A stretch of DNA of 14,763 bases from DAOUMU01 sp034409055 (GCA_034409055.1 DAOUMU010000542.1:1-14763), one strand, 5' to 3'. Counted from the stretch's first letter, positions 1 through 6,420 are shown. Translations and numbers: made by a program. The notes: generated by a model not told the origin, from the sequence alone.

Positions 1-1455
1 TGGGGGCTTACCCCGGAGATGAGCCTGGAACTGCCTGAACGATTGCACAGCTTCTGGCAAGGTTACCATGAGTGTTTCCGAACCAAAACCCGAAATATGG
101 GCAGGTATGCCTATCACTATCTGAGTGGTTTGTTGCGGATGGAAACGAAACGGAACTATACCAACATTGGGGCGGCGACAGGGGTGGCCGGGGAGAATAT
201 CCAACACTTTATGTCGAACTCGCCTTGGTCGGGGGAGATGACCATAGCCCAGGTTCAGGAAGAGCTCAAAGCCATCCCAGAACTGCAACAGGGGAGTGTC
301 TTGCTGCTGGATGAGAGCGCCGATGAAAAGGCAGGCGACAAATCGGCTGGTGCTGGACGGCAGTACAATGGACGACTGGGCAAAGTAGAGATGAGCCAGA
401 TGGGGGTCTTTCTGGCTTATGCCAATTTGAGCCAAGCTAATCGGCTCTTCTGGAATTGGGTGGATGGAGAATTGTTCCTGCCAGAACACTGGTTTACGCC
501 TGAGATGGCCAAGGAACGCCAGCAGGTGGGGCTTCCGCCGGAACGGGAGTTCAGAACCAAAATCGAATTGGGTTGGACAATGATTGAGCGAAGTCAAGCC
601 AGGGGACTGCCCTTTGAGGCCGTGGCCTTTGATGATGTGTATGGTCGCAGTACCTGGCTACGGGACAAAACCGATGCAGCGGGGATTATCTATATGGCTG
701 ATGTCCCCCACAACACCCAGGTCTATTTGGAGAAACCGGTTCTGGGCATACCAGAACCCAAGCCTGGCCGTCGGGGACCCAAACCCACCCGGTTACAGGT
801 TCTCAATGGGGTCAAGTCCTATCCTGTCTCTCAAGTTGCTCGTCGTGCCGATACCACTTGGCAAAACATCCGGGTCCGTCCCACCGAACGAGGCGAGTTG
901 AATGACCCCTTTGCCATGCGTCGAGTTTGGACCTTGCGAGAAGGCAAAGCAGAACCTGTCGAGGAATGGTTGGTCATCCGACGCGAAACCAAGAAACGAT
1001 ACAACTATTCTCTCAGCAACGCTCCGGCTGATACCTCCCTTGAGTATTTGGCCTGGCTCAAATGTCAACGCTATTTTGTGGAACGGGCCAACCAAGAGGC
1101 CAAGTCGGAATTGGGTTGGGATGAGTTGATCGCCCGCAAATATCGCGCTTGGCTGCACCATTTGGCTTTGGTTATCCTGGCTGCCTGGTTCGTGGCTCAA
1201 ACCAAGTGGGATTGGACTCGCAAGCACTTCCCTGACCCGGCCTTGTTCCAACAGTTTGACTTGGAGCTATTACCTGCTCTTTCTATGGCTAACATCCGAA
1301 CCTTGCTGCGGGCTGCTATGCCTTTGCCACAGCCTACGCCCCAAGAGGCTGTCTCACAAGTAACCAAACACTTGGTCAACCGCTCTCGCTCACGTAAGAG
1401 CCGATTCAACCGCCAAAGAGCATCGGCTAATTCACCACCTTAATGTGCCATTGTC
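1..1455 (+). mobile_element. Insertion sequence of IS701 type, left end outside the window
   Basis: The first 1.45 kb is occupied by a single transposase gene and its flanks. The right boundary is inferred: shortly after the transposase stop codon (1441-1443) the translated sequence becomes native-looking nuclease-family sequence (VKLFNYFS from about 1453), so the element should end between about 1444 and 1462. A TTAA at 1463-1466 fits the YTAR-type target preference known for IS701 elements. The left end and its target duplicate are not in the window, so terminal inverted repeats cannot be verified. Confidence 0.6.
19..1443 (+). CDS. IS701-family DDE transposase
   Basis: A 474-residue protein with the organisation of IS4/IS701-like DDE transposases, which cut and rejoin DNA at the ends of their insertion sequence. 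Candidate catalytic acidic residues are D98 in LLLDESADEKAG, D205 or D206 in VAFDDVYG, and a glutamate at 355 or 360 in VERANQEAKSELGWDE; the last motif (E...EAKSELG) is characteristic of IS701. The C-terminus is basic (RSRSRKSRFNRQR), fitting DNA contact. The ATG at 19 is the first in the window, but the frame is open back to base 1 (WGLTPE precedes it), so the true start may lie upstream. No stop or frameshift interrupts it, so the element may still be active. The next gene is in the same frame directly after the TAA. Confidence 0.88.
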   Translation: MSLELPERLHSFWQGYHECFRTKTRNMGRYAYHYLSGLLRMETKRNYTNIGAATGVAGENIQHFMSNSPWSGEMTIAQVQEELKAIPELQQGSVLLLDESADEKAGDKSAGAGRQYNGRLGKVEMSQMGVFLAYANLSQANRLFWNWVDGELFLPEHWFTPEMAKERQQVGLPPEREFRTKIELGWTMIERSQARGLPFEAVAFDDVYGRSTWLRDKTDAAGIIYMADVPHNTQVYLEKPVLGIPEPKPGRRGPKPTRLQVLNGVKSYPVSQVARRADTTWQNIRVRPTERGELNDPFAMRRVWTLREGKAEPVEEWLVIRRETKKRYNYSLSNAPADTSLEYLAWLKCQRYFVERANQEAKSELGWDELIARKYRAWLHHLALVILAAWFVAQTKWDWTRKHFPDPALFQQFDLELLPALSMANIRTLLRAAMPLPQPTPQEAVSQVTKHLVNRSRSRKSRFNRQRASANSPP

Positions 1456-2004
1456 AAATTATTTAACTATTTTTCCACCGAACTCTTCACGGAGATGGGC
1501 CGGCTATATGAACCCTTTGAAAATCTTGAGGATACTATCACCGTTGATAGCCTGAATATCAAAAACCTGATGCGGCGATATGAACGCTATCTGAAAAAGA
1601 ACCGGGATTGGTTGTTAAAGGACGCACCCCGCAAAGCCGATTTACGCATCTATGAAGCGGTTTATCATTTTAATTTGTACATGTTTTTGGCCGAGTTTCT
1701 GAGAAGTAGACAAGGGCAAGTTTATCTTGAATTTCCAACGGGCAATGGCAAGATAGATCTGATCATTAAATATAGCGACCAGGTGTACGGTCTTGAAGTA
1801 AAAAGTTTTACCGACGAATTTGGCTATAAAGAAGCTTTAAAACAGGCGGCCCGCTATGGGCAGCAGTTGCAACTGGCCGAGATTACCCTGGTGTTTTTTG
1901 TGGAATACGTCGATGATGCCAACCGGAACAAGTATGAAATAATCTACGAGGATAAAGAGACCGGCGTCAGAGTGATCCCAATTTTTGTTGAAACGGGAAA
2001 TTAA
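1444..2004 (+). pseudogene. 5'-truncated PD-(D/E)XK nuclease-type gene (C-terminal part of an AAA-like ATPase/nuclease protein)
   Basis: An open frame runs from the transposase stop to 2004; an internal ATG at 1495 would give 169 residues. The segment carries a PD-(D/E)XK fold signature: a glutamate in LEFPTGNGKIDLII, the aspartate of KID, then ExK in YGLEVKSF and a QxxxY helix in LKQAARYGQQL. From memory, similar sequence (LFNYFS...ELF..MG.L, then NRDWLLKDAPR, then the nuclease motifs) occurs at the C-terminus of longer proteins with an N-terminal AAA-like P-loop domain, common in Chloroflexota and cyanobacteria. No Walker motifs are present here, and the recognisable sequence begins immediately at the insertion sequence, so I infer that the element removed or separated the ATPase half. 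A short protein from 1495 could still be made. There is no good Shine-Dalgarno before 1495 (CACGGAG is weak). It ends 7 bases before the desulfurase start. Confidence 0.65.
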
Positions 2005-2011
2005 AGCACAG

Positions 2012-3184
2012 ATGACTGAAAAACCAACAATCTATTTAGACCATGCGGCCTCTACCCCGACCGCTCCGCAAGTGGTTGAGGCCATGTTACCTTACTTTAC
2101 CGAAATTTACGGCAACGCCTCTGGTCTGCATCAGCAAGCCCGGGGCAGCGCCCGGGCGATTGACCAGGCCCGGCAGCAGGTGGCCGATATTTTGGGCTGC
2201 TCGCCCAGGGAGATTGTCTTTACCGCCTGCGGCACAGAGAGCGATAATATGGCCATTCGGGGGGTGGCCTGGGCCCAAAAACAAGCCGGGAAAGGCAACC
2301 ATTTAATTACCATTCCCATTGAACATCATGCGGTCAGTCACACCATTAACCAACTCTGCGACAGGTTTGGCTTTGAGCAAACCGTGGTGCCGGTTGACGA
2401 GTATGGCATCGTCAATCCGGCTGATATTGCGGCTGCTATCCGGCCCGAGACCGTCCTCATCAGCGTCATGTATGCCAATAACGAGGTCGGCTCGTTGCAA
2501 CCGGTGGCCGGCATTGGGGCCCTGGCTCGGGAGCGGGGCATCCCCTTCCACACCGATGCAGTCCAGGCGGCTGGCTATGAGCTGCTGGATGTGAACACCT
2601 TGAATGTCGATCTGTTGGCCATTTCCGGCCACAAAATTTACGCGCCCAAAGGGGTTGGTATTCTGTACGTGCGCAAAAATACGCCCCTCCTGCCTATCCT
2701 TACCGGCGGTAGCCACGAGCACAACCGGCGACCCGGCACCGAAAACGTGCCCTACATTGTCGGCATTGCCAGGGCGATGGCCTTGGTGCAAAGCTATCGC
2801 CCCACTGAAAATGAGCGGCAGGCTGCTCTGCGAGATAAACTGATTAACGGGGTTTTGCAAGCCATTCCTGACAGCCAATTAACCGGCCATCCGACCAGGC
2901 GATTGCCCAATAGCGCCAGCTTTGTGTTTGCCGGCTGCGAGGCCGATGCCATCTTGATGCACCTGGATATGGCCGGCATCCAAGCCGCCAGCGGTAGTGC
3001 CTGTACCACTGGTATGCCGGAACCCAGCCACGTGCTGACCGCAATGGGTATCCCCCATAAGCTGGCCCTGGAAGCCTTGCGTTTAAGCCTGGGCAGGCAA
3101 ACCACCGAGGCCGAGATTGACAAGGTACTGGAAGTACTGCCCAACATCATTGAAAAAATCCGGCAGTTAAATCCTGCCTATTGA
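2012..3184 (+). CDS. Cysteine desulfurase (class V aminotransferase fold, IscS/NifS group)
   Basis: A 390-residue PLP enzyme that takes sulfur from L-cysteine, leaving alanine and a protein persulfide. Visible motifs: YLDHAASTP at the N-terminus, His105-106 (EHHAV), Asp182 in HTDAVQAAG, the PLP lysine Lys208 in SGHKIYAPKG, RRPGTEN at 239-245, and the catalytic Cys331 in SGSACTTG on a long group I-type loop. Length and motif order match full IscS/NifS proteins. The ATG at 2012 places YLDHAASTP near the N-terminus as usual; a TTG at 1985 in the same frame would overlap the upstream gene. No strong Shine-Dalgarno is visible, so coupling to the preceding gene is possible. The next gene is mnmA, as in the Bacillus yrvO-mnmA pair, which suggests it supplies sulfur for tRNA thiolation. 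A wider role in Fe-S cluster assembly is possible; no iscU-like gene is in the window. Confidence 0.93.
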   Translation: MTEKPTIYLDHAASTPTAPQVVEAMLPYFTEIYGNASGLHQQARGSARAIDQARQQVADILGCSPREIVFTACGTESDNMAIRGVAWAQKQAGKGNHLITIPIEHHAVSHTINQLCDRFGFEQTVVPVDEYGIVNPADIAAAIRPETVLISVMYANNEVGSLQPVAGIGALARERGIPFHTDAVQAAGYELLDVNTLNVDLLAISGHKIYAPKGVGILYVRKNTPLLPILTGGSHEHNRRPGTENVPYIVGIARAMALVQSYRPTENERQAALRDKLINGVLQAIPDSQLTGHPTRRLPNSASFVFAGCEADAILMHLDMAGIQAASGSACTTGMPEPSHVLTAMGIPHKLALEALRLSLGRQTTEAEIDKVLEVLPNIIEKIRQLNPAY

Positions 3185-3235
3185 ACGTGTTGCGTGATAA
3201 GATATGGAATACGCAACACGCAACACGCAATACGG
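3185..3235. repeat. Heptamer-based inverted/tandem repeat between the desulfurase and mnmA
   Basis: ACGCAAC is repeated in tandem at 3211-3217 and 3218-3224, followed by ACGCAAT at 3225-3231 and a partial fourth unit. An exact inverted copy of ten bases (CGTGTTGCGT, 3186-3195) pairs with ACGCAACACG (3211-3220), giving a 10-bp hairpin with a 15-base loop; an alternative pairing uses 3218-3227. It begins one base after the desulfurase stop and has no following T-run, so it is not a standard terminator. It is translated as MEYATRNTQYG if mnmA is started at 3204, a low-complexity peptide that argues for a later start. Confidence 0.8.
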
Positions 3236-3254
3236 ACCTTATACGAGTCTTAGT

Positions 3255-4361
3255 ATGGAGAAAGATTTCCCCAATAGCCATTCCCCCTCCCATCCCAAAC
3301 GTGTCGTCGTGGCCATGAGCGGCGGTGTGGATAGCTCCGTGGCGGCGGCTCTGCTGGTCGAGCAGGGTTATGAGGTCATTGGGCTGATGTTGCGCCTGTG
3401 GGCAGAGCCGGGCGGCGCGGCCAATCGCTGCTGCACCCCCGATGCCATCGTTGATGCCCGCCGGGTGGCCGATACCCTGGGCATTCCCTTTTACGTACGT
3501 GATTACAAAGAACTGTTCAAGAAAACCGTAGTGGATTTCTTTATCGATGGCTACGCGCAAGGCATTACGCCCAATCCTTGTGTGGTCTGTAATCGGGACA
3601 TTCGTTTCGATCGACTGCTCGACGAGGCCATGCATCTAGGGGGGGATTATCTGGCCACCGGTCACTATGCCAGAATACAGAAAGGAGCGAATGGCTTGTA
3701 TCAGTTGCTCAAAGGCATCGACCCCGGTAAAGATCAGAGCTATGTACTATACACGATGACTCAGGAACGGCTGGCCCGCATTCTGCTGCCGCTGGGCCGT
3801 TACAGCAAAAGCGAAATCCGGCAAATCGCCGCAGACAAACAGTTGCCTGTCTTTAATCGACCCGACAGCCAGGATTTATGCTTTTTGGGTGAAGGGGATT
3901 ACCGGGCCTTTTTGCAGCGTCATGCCCCGCAGGTGGTTCAACCAGGTCCTATTCTCAACACGGCCGGTGAGGTGCTGGGCCAGCACAAAGGACTGGCCTT
4001 CTATACCATTGGCCAACGCAAAGGGTTGGGAATCAGTGCGCCCCAGGCTATGTATGTTTTGAACAAGAATATAGCCACCAACAGCCTGATTGCCGGTACG
4101 GTAGAGGAGTTGGGGCAGCAGGAACTCATTGCCGGGCAGGTCACTTACATTAGCGGTCAACCTCCTGGGCCTGATACAAAAATCACGGCTAAAATCCGCT
4201 ACAAAGCGAAAGAGATTGAGGCCAAGTTAACCCCACTGCCCAAGGCCCGGGCTCACTTAACTTTTATGACTCCCCTGCGCGATATCACCCCCGGTCAGGC
4301 CGTGGTCTTCTTTCAGGGGGAACGCGTGCTGGGCGGTGGAATTATCGAGCAAGCGATTTAA
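3255..4361 (+). CDS. mnmA: tRNA-specific 2-thiouridylase MnmA
   Basis: A 368-residue enzyme that adenylates C2 of wobble uridine 34 in the Lys, Glu and Gln tRNAs and replaces the oxygen with sulfur delivered as a persulfide. The PP-loop ATP-binding motif SGGVDSS is at 22-28. The two catalytic cysteines are Cys112 in NPCVVCNRDIRF and Cys209 in SQDLCFLGEGDY; ATGHYAR at 135-141 and GKDQSYVLY at 158-166 are family hallmarks, and the C-terminal beta-barrel region (IGQRKGLGI onward) is complete. The ATG at 3255 gives the usual family length; the in-frame ATG at 3204 would add a peptide encoded by the intergenic repeat. Neither start has a clear Shine-Dalgarno. Linkage to a cysteine desulfurase suggests direct sulfur transfer without Tus relay proteins, none of which is seen here. 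Confidence 0.96.
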   Translation: MEKDFPNSHSPSHPKRVVVAMSGGVDSSVAAALLVEQGYEVIGLMLRLWAEPGGAANRCCTPDAIVDARRVADTLGIPFYVRDYKELFKKTVVDFFIDGYAQGITPNPCVVCNRDIRFDRLLDEAMHLGGDYLATGHYARIQKGANGLYQLLKGIDPGKDQSYVLYTMTQERLARILLPLGRYSKSEIRQIAADKQLPVFNRPDSQDLCFLGEGDYRAFLQRHAPQVVQPGPILNTAGEVLGQHKGLAFYTIGQRKGLGISAPQAMYVLNKNIATNSLIAGTVEELGQQELIAGQVTYISGQPPGPDTKITAKIRYKAKEIEAKLTPLPKARAHLTFMTPLRDITPGQAVVFFQGERVLGGGIIEQAI

Positions 4362-4367
4362 TTGCCT

Positions 4368-4616
4368 ATGCCTCCCAACTGGCTGCTTTCATTGATACTT
4401 GGGGCCATTTACGGCACCCTGTTTCATCTCTGGCGAGGAAAAAGCTTCCAAGACCTGGTCATTTATTTTTGCACCGGCATTATCGGTTTCGCCTTCGGCC
4501 AGGCTGTGGGCAACTTAATGGGATTGGAGTTTTTTCTCATCGGCTCTTTACATGTGGTAGAGGCCACCATCATAAGTTGGATCAGCCTGTTTGTCATCCA
4601 ATGGCTTAAAATTTAG
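4368..4616 (+). CDS. Small two- or three-helix membrane protein of unknown function
   Basis: An 82-residue hydrophobic protein starting 6 bases after mnmA, so probably cotranscribed with it. A TTG at 4362 is an alternative start two codons earlier; ATG at 4368 is preferred. Likely membrane segments are near residues 6-20 (LLSLILGAIYGTLF), 29-50 (LVIYFCTGIIGFAFGQAVG) and 54-80, with short charged linkers such as WRGKSFQD. Glycine-rich helix faces (GIIGFAFGQAVG) suggest close helix packing. I do not recognise a named family. Its position after mnmA is the only functional hint and is weak. Confidence 0.7.
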   Translation: MPPNWLLSLILGAIYGTLFHLWRGKSFQDLVIYFCTGIIGFAFGQAVGNLMGLEFFLIGSLHVVEATIISWISLFVIQWLKI

Positions 4617-4823
4617 AAGCACGTCAGCCAGAAGGTGCTATTTGTCCACCTTAATAGTGATATTTGTCACTGGATTTAAGGACATAAGTGGGGTATACTG
4701 GCTTAATGATGTTAAGTTAACCAAAGAAAATTTCTATTATATCAAGTCAACGAGTGGCACATTCCTCAAAATGTGATACAATGGTGCAATCAATTCCACC
4801 AATAAGGCTAAAGAAACAGACTA
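4617..4823 (+). other. Intergenic region with a promoter and small palindromes
   Basis: No gene is convincing here. AGTGA (4656-4660) and TCACT (4667-4671) form a small palindrome around a 6-base spacer, without a T-run. A promoter for the following gene pair lies near the 3' end. An open frame of 61 codons at 4591-4776 has no family resemblance and is rejected. Confidence 0.5.
4754..4782 (+). promoter_or_regulatory. Candidate sigma-70-type promoter for the DUF948-like/YtxH-like pair
   Basis: TACAAT at 4777-4782 is preceded by TG one base upstream, giving an extended -10 (TGATACAAT). GTGGCA at 4754-4759 is a 4-of-6 match to TTGACA with a 17-base spacer. CACATT (4758-4763) and AATGTG (4770-4775) form an inverted repeat lying in the spacer, which could be an operator. 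The predicted transcription start is about 4789, giving a leader of about 35 bases before ATG 4824. Confidence 0.55.
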
Positions 4824-5378
4824 ATGTCTATAGAAAAAAACGCTTCTCAAATGGTAGAATCGAGGCACGTTGACACGAATGATCATTCGTCCGAACTGCC
4901 GCCGGTGTCCGTGGACTCCGAAGTGGTTGAGCCGAGTGTCCCGGAGCCAAAGGAACGTCCGCCTGAATTATCGCCCAAGCCGGTCGATAAACGCCCCATT
5001 ATTTATGGGGTGATTGTCGCTCTGGTCATTATCCTGATCTTCGGGGGTATTGGGGTATGGCTCTTTTTTAACCCCGCAGCCGCCGCTGTTTTGCGCGATA
5101 TTTTCATTATTTTCCTGGGGCTAGGCGCTTTTGTCATTATTCTATTGTTGATTGCCTTGGTGGTGATTACCGTCTATCTGGTGATCAAAGTCAATGACCT
5201 GGTGCAACTCCTTGACCGGGAAATCAAGCCAGTCCTGGTCAGATTGCAAGGCACGATGAGTACGGTCCAGGGCACAGCCACTTTCTTGAGCGATCACGCG
5301 GCGCAACCGGTCATCAACACAGCCAGCACGATCGCGGCCGTCCAGGCCATTACCCGGTCCCTGTTCCGGCGGAAATGA
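4824..5378 (+). CDS. Two-helix membrane protein, DUF948-like
   Basis: A 184-residue protein. Residues 1-57 are a hydrophilic, proline- and glutamate-rich tail (ELPPVSVDSEVVEPSVPEP), followed by two membrane segments at about 59-82 and 92-121, then an amphipathic helix (VNDLVQLLDREIKPVLVRL...) to the end and a basic terminus (SLFRRK). The helix after the second membrane segment, with repeated hydrophobic spacing and DREIKP, resembles DUF948-type proteins. In Bacillus, a DUF948 protein (YtxG) is encoded next to the YtxH general-stress protein, and here a YtxH-like gene follows by 94 bases, which supports the assignment. The role is not established; an envelope or stress function is inferred. 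A promoter candidate is just upstream; no clear Shine-Dalgarno is visible. Confidence 0.7.
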   Translation: MSIEKNASQMVESRHVDTNDHSSELPPVSVDSEVVEPSVPEPKERPPELSPKPVDKRPIIYGVIVALVIILIFGGIGVWLFFNPAAAAVLRDIFIIFLGLGAFVIILLLIALVVITVYLVIKVNDLVQLLDREIKPVLVRLQGTMSTVQGTATFLSDHAAQPVINTASTIAAVQAITRSLFRRK

Positions 5379-5385
5379 TATTCTT

Positions 5386-5433
5386 ACGTTGAACGTTAGC
5401 ATGTTTAATGTTCAACGTTCAACAAGCTAACGT
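5386..5433. repeat. Second heptamer-based inverted/tandem repeat
   Basis: GTTCAAC is repeated in tandem at 5410-5416 and 5417-5423. GTTGAACGTT (5388-5397) is an exact inverted match to AACGTTCAAC (5414-5423): a 10-bp hairpin with a 16-base loop. A second pairing joins CGTTAGC (5394-5400) with GCTAACG (5426-5432). It lies between the DUF948-like gene and the ytxH-like gene, with no following T-run. The word differs from the repeat at 3185-3235, but unit length, stem length and loop length are nearly the same. Confidence 0.8.
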
Positions 5434-5472
5434 CAAAACAATACCAAGTAAAATTGAAAGGAGTAATAAATT

Positions 5473-5883
5473 ATGGCAGATCGAAATGGGGGTGGAGCGG
5501 AATTCTTTGCCGGTTTGGTTATCGGTGGTTTGGTTGGAGCCGCTCTGGCCTTGCTATTGGCCCCACAATCCGGTGAAGAAACCCGGGCCCAACTTAGAGA
5601 CAAAAGCCTTGAATTCAAAGACCGGGCCGAAGAAGGCGTTTTAGAGGCCCGCCAACGGGTCCAAAAGCAGATTACCACCTTGCAAGACCAAGTGACTACG
5701 TTGCAAGAGCAGGTAACCACCTTACAAGAAAAAGGCAAAGAGCAGGTAGCTACTTTGCAAGAAAAAGGCAAAGGGGCCCTGGAAAAGGGTAAACAGAGCG
5801 CCACCGAGGCCATTAGCCGGGGTAAAGAGTCGGTCTCCCAGGCGGTCAGCCGGGGCAAAGGCGGGGCCGAAAGCGAAGCCTGA
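5473..5883 (+). CDS. YtxH-like membrane-anchored coiled-coil protein
   Basis: A 136-residue protein whose start is well supported by AAAGGAG at 5457-5463, nine bases before the ATG. Residues 10-30 (FFAGLVIGGLVGAALALLLAP) form one glycine-rich membrane segment ending in LLLAPQSGEETR, the signature of the YtxH family. The rest is a charged helical tail. Residues about 56-90 contain near-exact heptads (ITTLQDQ, VTTLQEQ, VTTLQEK, VATLQEK) visible as 21-base DNA repeats, predicting a coiled coil; the end is Lys/Glu/Ser-rich with SRGKESVSQAVSRGK. YtxH proteins are associated with general stress or the cell envelope, with no known reaction. Copy number of the heptads could vary by slippage. Followed directly by an intrinsic terminator. 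Confidence 0.85.
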   Translation: MADRNGGGAEFFAGLVIGGLVGAALALLLAPQSGEETRAQLRDKSLEFKDRAEEGVLEARQRVQKQITTLQDQVTTLQEQVTTLQEKGKEQVATLQEKGKGALEKGKQSATEAISRGKESVSQAVSRGKGGAESEA

Positions 5884-5907
5884 TCAGCACAGGACCTAAG
5901 ATAAAAA

Positions 5908-5940
5908 GGCGAGGATTAACATCCTCGTCTTCTTATTTGG
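5908..5940 (+). terminator. Intrinsic terminator after the ytxH-like gene
   Basis: A 9-bp stem (GGCGAGGAT at 5908-5916 with ATCCTCGTC at 5921-5929, one G-U pair), a TAAC loop and a T-rich tail (TCTTCTTATTT). It lies 25 bases after the stop codon and closes the two-gene unit. Confidence 0.88.
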
Positions 5941-5991
5941 GTTTGGTTCAGTTAATCAATCCACCAAATTTAGTTTACCTTACATAAAAAT

Positions 5992-6033
5992 TTAGCTTCA
6001 ACTAAATTATTTCAAATGAATTTTTTTTGAAAT
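5992..6033 (+). repeat. 42-bp duplicated regulatory element, copy 1
   Basis: This block recurs at 6340-6381 with the same spacing and only three mismatches (TCA against CTG after TTAGCT). It contains CTAAATTA, an inverted pair ATTTCAAA/TTTGAAAT, and a run of eight Ts. It ends 31 bases before an extended -10 box, a position suited to an activator or UP-like element. A further AATTTAG at 5989-5995 pairs with its CTAAATT, and AAATTTAGT lies at 5966-5974. Confidence 0.85.
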
Positions 6034-6042
6034 CCATTGTCA

Positions 6043-6069
6043 GAAATGTCATCAATTTGTTGATATAAT
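6043..6069 (+). promoter_or_regulatory. Extended -10 promoter P1, reading into the candidate structured RNA
   Basis: TGATATAAT at 6061-6069 is a perfect extended -10 (TGnTATAAT). No good -35 exists at 17 bases; TTGTCA at 6037-6042 is 21 bases away. GAAATGTCA at 6043-6051 resembles GAAATGTTA at 6389-6397 upstream of the second promoter. The expected start point is about 6076. Confidence 0.6.
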
Positions 6070-6075
6070 CTCGGT

Positions 6076-6290
6076 GGGCTGTCAAGCACGCTGTAGACAA
6101 ATAAGTTAAGCTAGTAGAAGCAGCACTAATTGCGTAAGTTATGTTGATAACCTGAGTCCAACGGTTTTGGTTTGGGCAAGTATTAATGCCTTAAGATCGG
6201 CGAGAGTCCGACGTGCTGGGTGGGGCATGTCGGGTTCTCGCCAGGTACCAACCTTTGTCTGGGGAGGGTACATTATATCGTGGGGTCAGG
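6076..6290 (+). ncRNA. Candidate structured non-coding RNA (unidentified)
   Basis: The stretch after P1 has no credible open frame but has strong base-pairing potential, dominated by the 18-bp hairpin at 6199-6242. Smaller helices include GTTAT/ATAAC around 6135-6148 and GTAC/GTAC arms around the CCTT...GAGG pairing at about 6246-6272. It does not show hallmarks I can recognise for tmRNA, SRP RNA, RNase P RNA or a known riboswitch. A 6S-type RNA cannot be excluded. The 3' end is not defined: there is no T-run, and the end given is a guess. A TATAAT on the reverse strand (6272-6277) means transcription in the other direction is also possible. Confidence 0.4.
6199..6242 (+). other. 18-bp RNA hairpin with an 8-base loop
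   Basis: The arm at 6199-6216 (GGCGAGAGTCCGACGTGC) pairs without gaps with 6225-6242 (GCATGTCGGGTTCTCGCC), allowing G-U pairs including a tandem GU/UG step; the loop is TGGGTGGG. Compensated G-U pairs rather than a perfect DNA palindrome suggest selection on RNA structure. There is no T-run, so it is not an intrinsic terminator. Confidence 0.8.
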
Positions 6291-6339
6291 GAAAAAATGC
6301 TACGAAGAGCGAAAAATTTAGGCACTTCTAAATTAAAAG

Positions 6340-6381
6340 TTAGCTCTGACTAAATTATTTCAAATGAATTTTTTTTGAAAT
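6340..6381 (+). repeat. 42-bp duplicated regulatory element, copy 2
   Basis: Second copy of the element at 5992-6033, offset by 348 bases. Upstream it is accompanied by another AATTTAG (6315-6321)/CTAAATT (6328-6334) inverted pair. It ends 34 bases before the TATAAT of P2, close to the 31 bases in copy 1. Confidence 0.85.
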
Positions 6382-6388
6382 TTAAACT

Positions 6389-6420
6389 GAAATGTTAGAG
6401 GCTGCTTTTTATGGTATAAT
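6389..6420 (+). promoter_or_regulatory. Extended -10 promoter P2 for the lipoprotein-metalloprotease genes
   Basis: TGGTATAAT at 6412-6420 is a perfect extended -10. The -35 region is weak (ATGTTA at 6392-6397, 17-base spacer), which suits an activator-dependent promoter. The predicted start is about 6427, leaving a 160-base leader before the lipoprotein gene. Confidence 0.6.

Noticed and set aside
793..1251. Reverse-strand 152-codon open frame inside the transposase
   Set aside because: Shadow of a well-supported DDE transposase; no family motif or ribosome binding site.
2303..2878. Reverse-strand 191-codon open frame
   Set aside because: Shadow of the cysteine desulfurase gene, which has all catalytic motifs.
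3204..3254. N-terminal extension of MnmA from ATG 3204
   Set aside because: It encodes MEYATRNTQYG from the heptamer repeat, and the family length fits the start at 3255.
5433..5858. Reverse-strand 141-codon open frame rich in CSLPFSCKVVT
   Set aside because: Antisense of the heptad repeats of the YtxH-like gene; composition is an artefact.
6100..6260. tmRNA, SRP RNA or tRNA in the structured stretch
   Set aside because: GAAGCAGC and GGTTCTCGCC superficially resemble SRP and T-arm pieces, but the required surrounding motifs (GGAAG tetraloop region, T-loop TTCGA, acceptor stem) are absent.
5992..6381. The 42-bp repeats as a CRISPR or attachment-site pair
   Set aside because: Only two copies 348 bases apart, no spacers of regular length, no integrase; placement at promoters explains them better.
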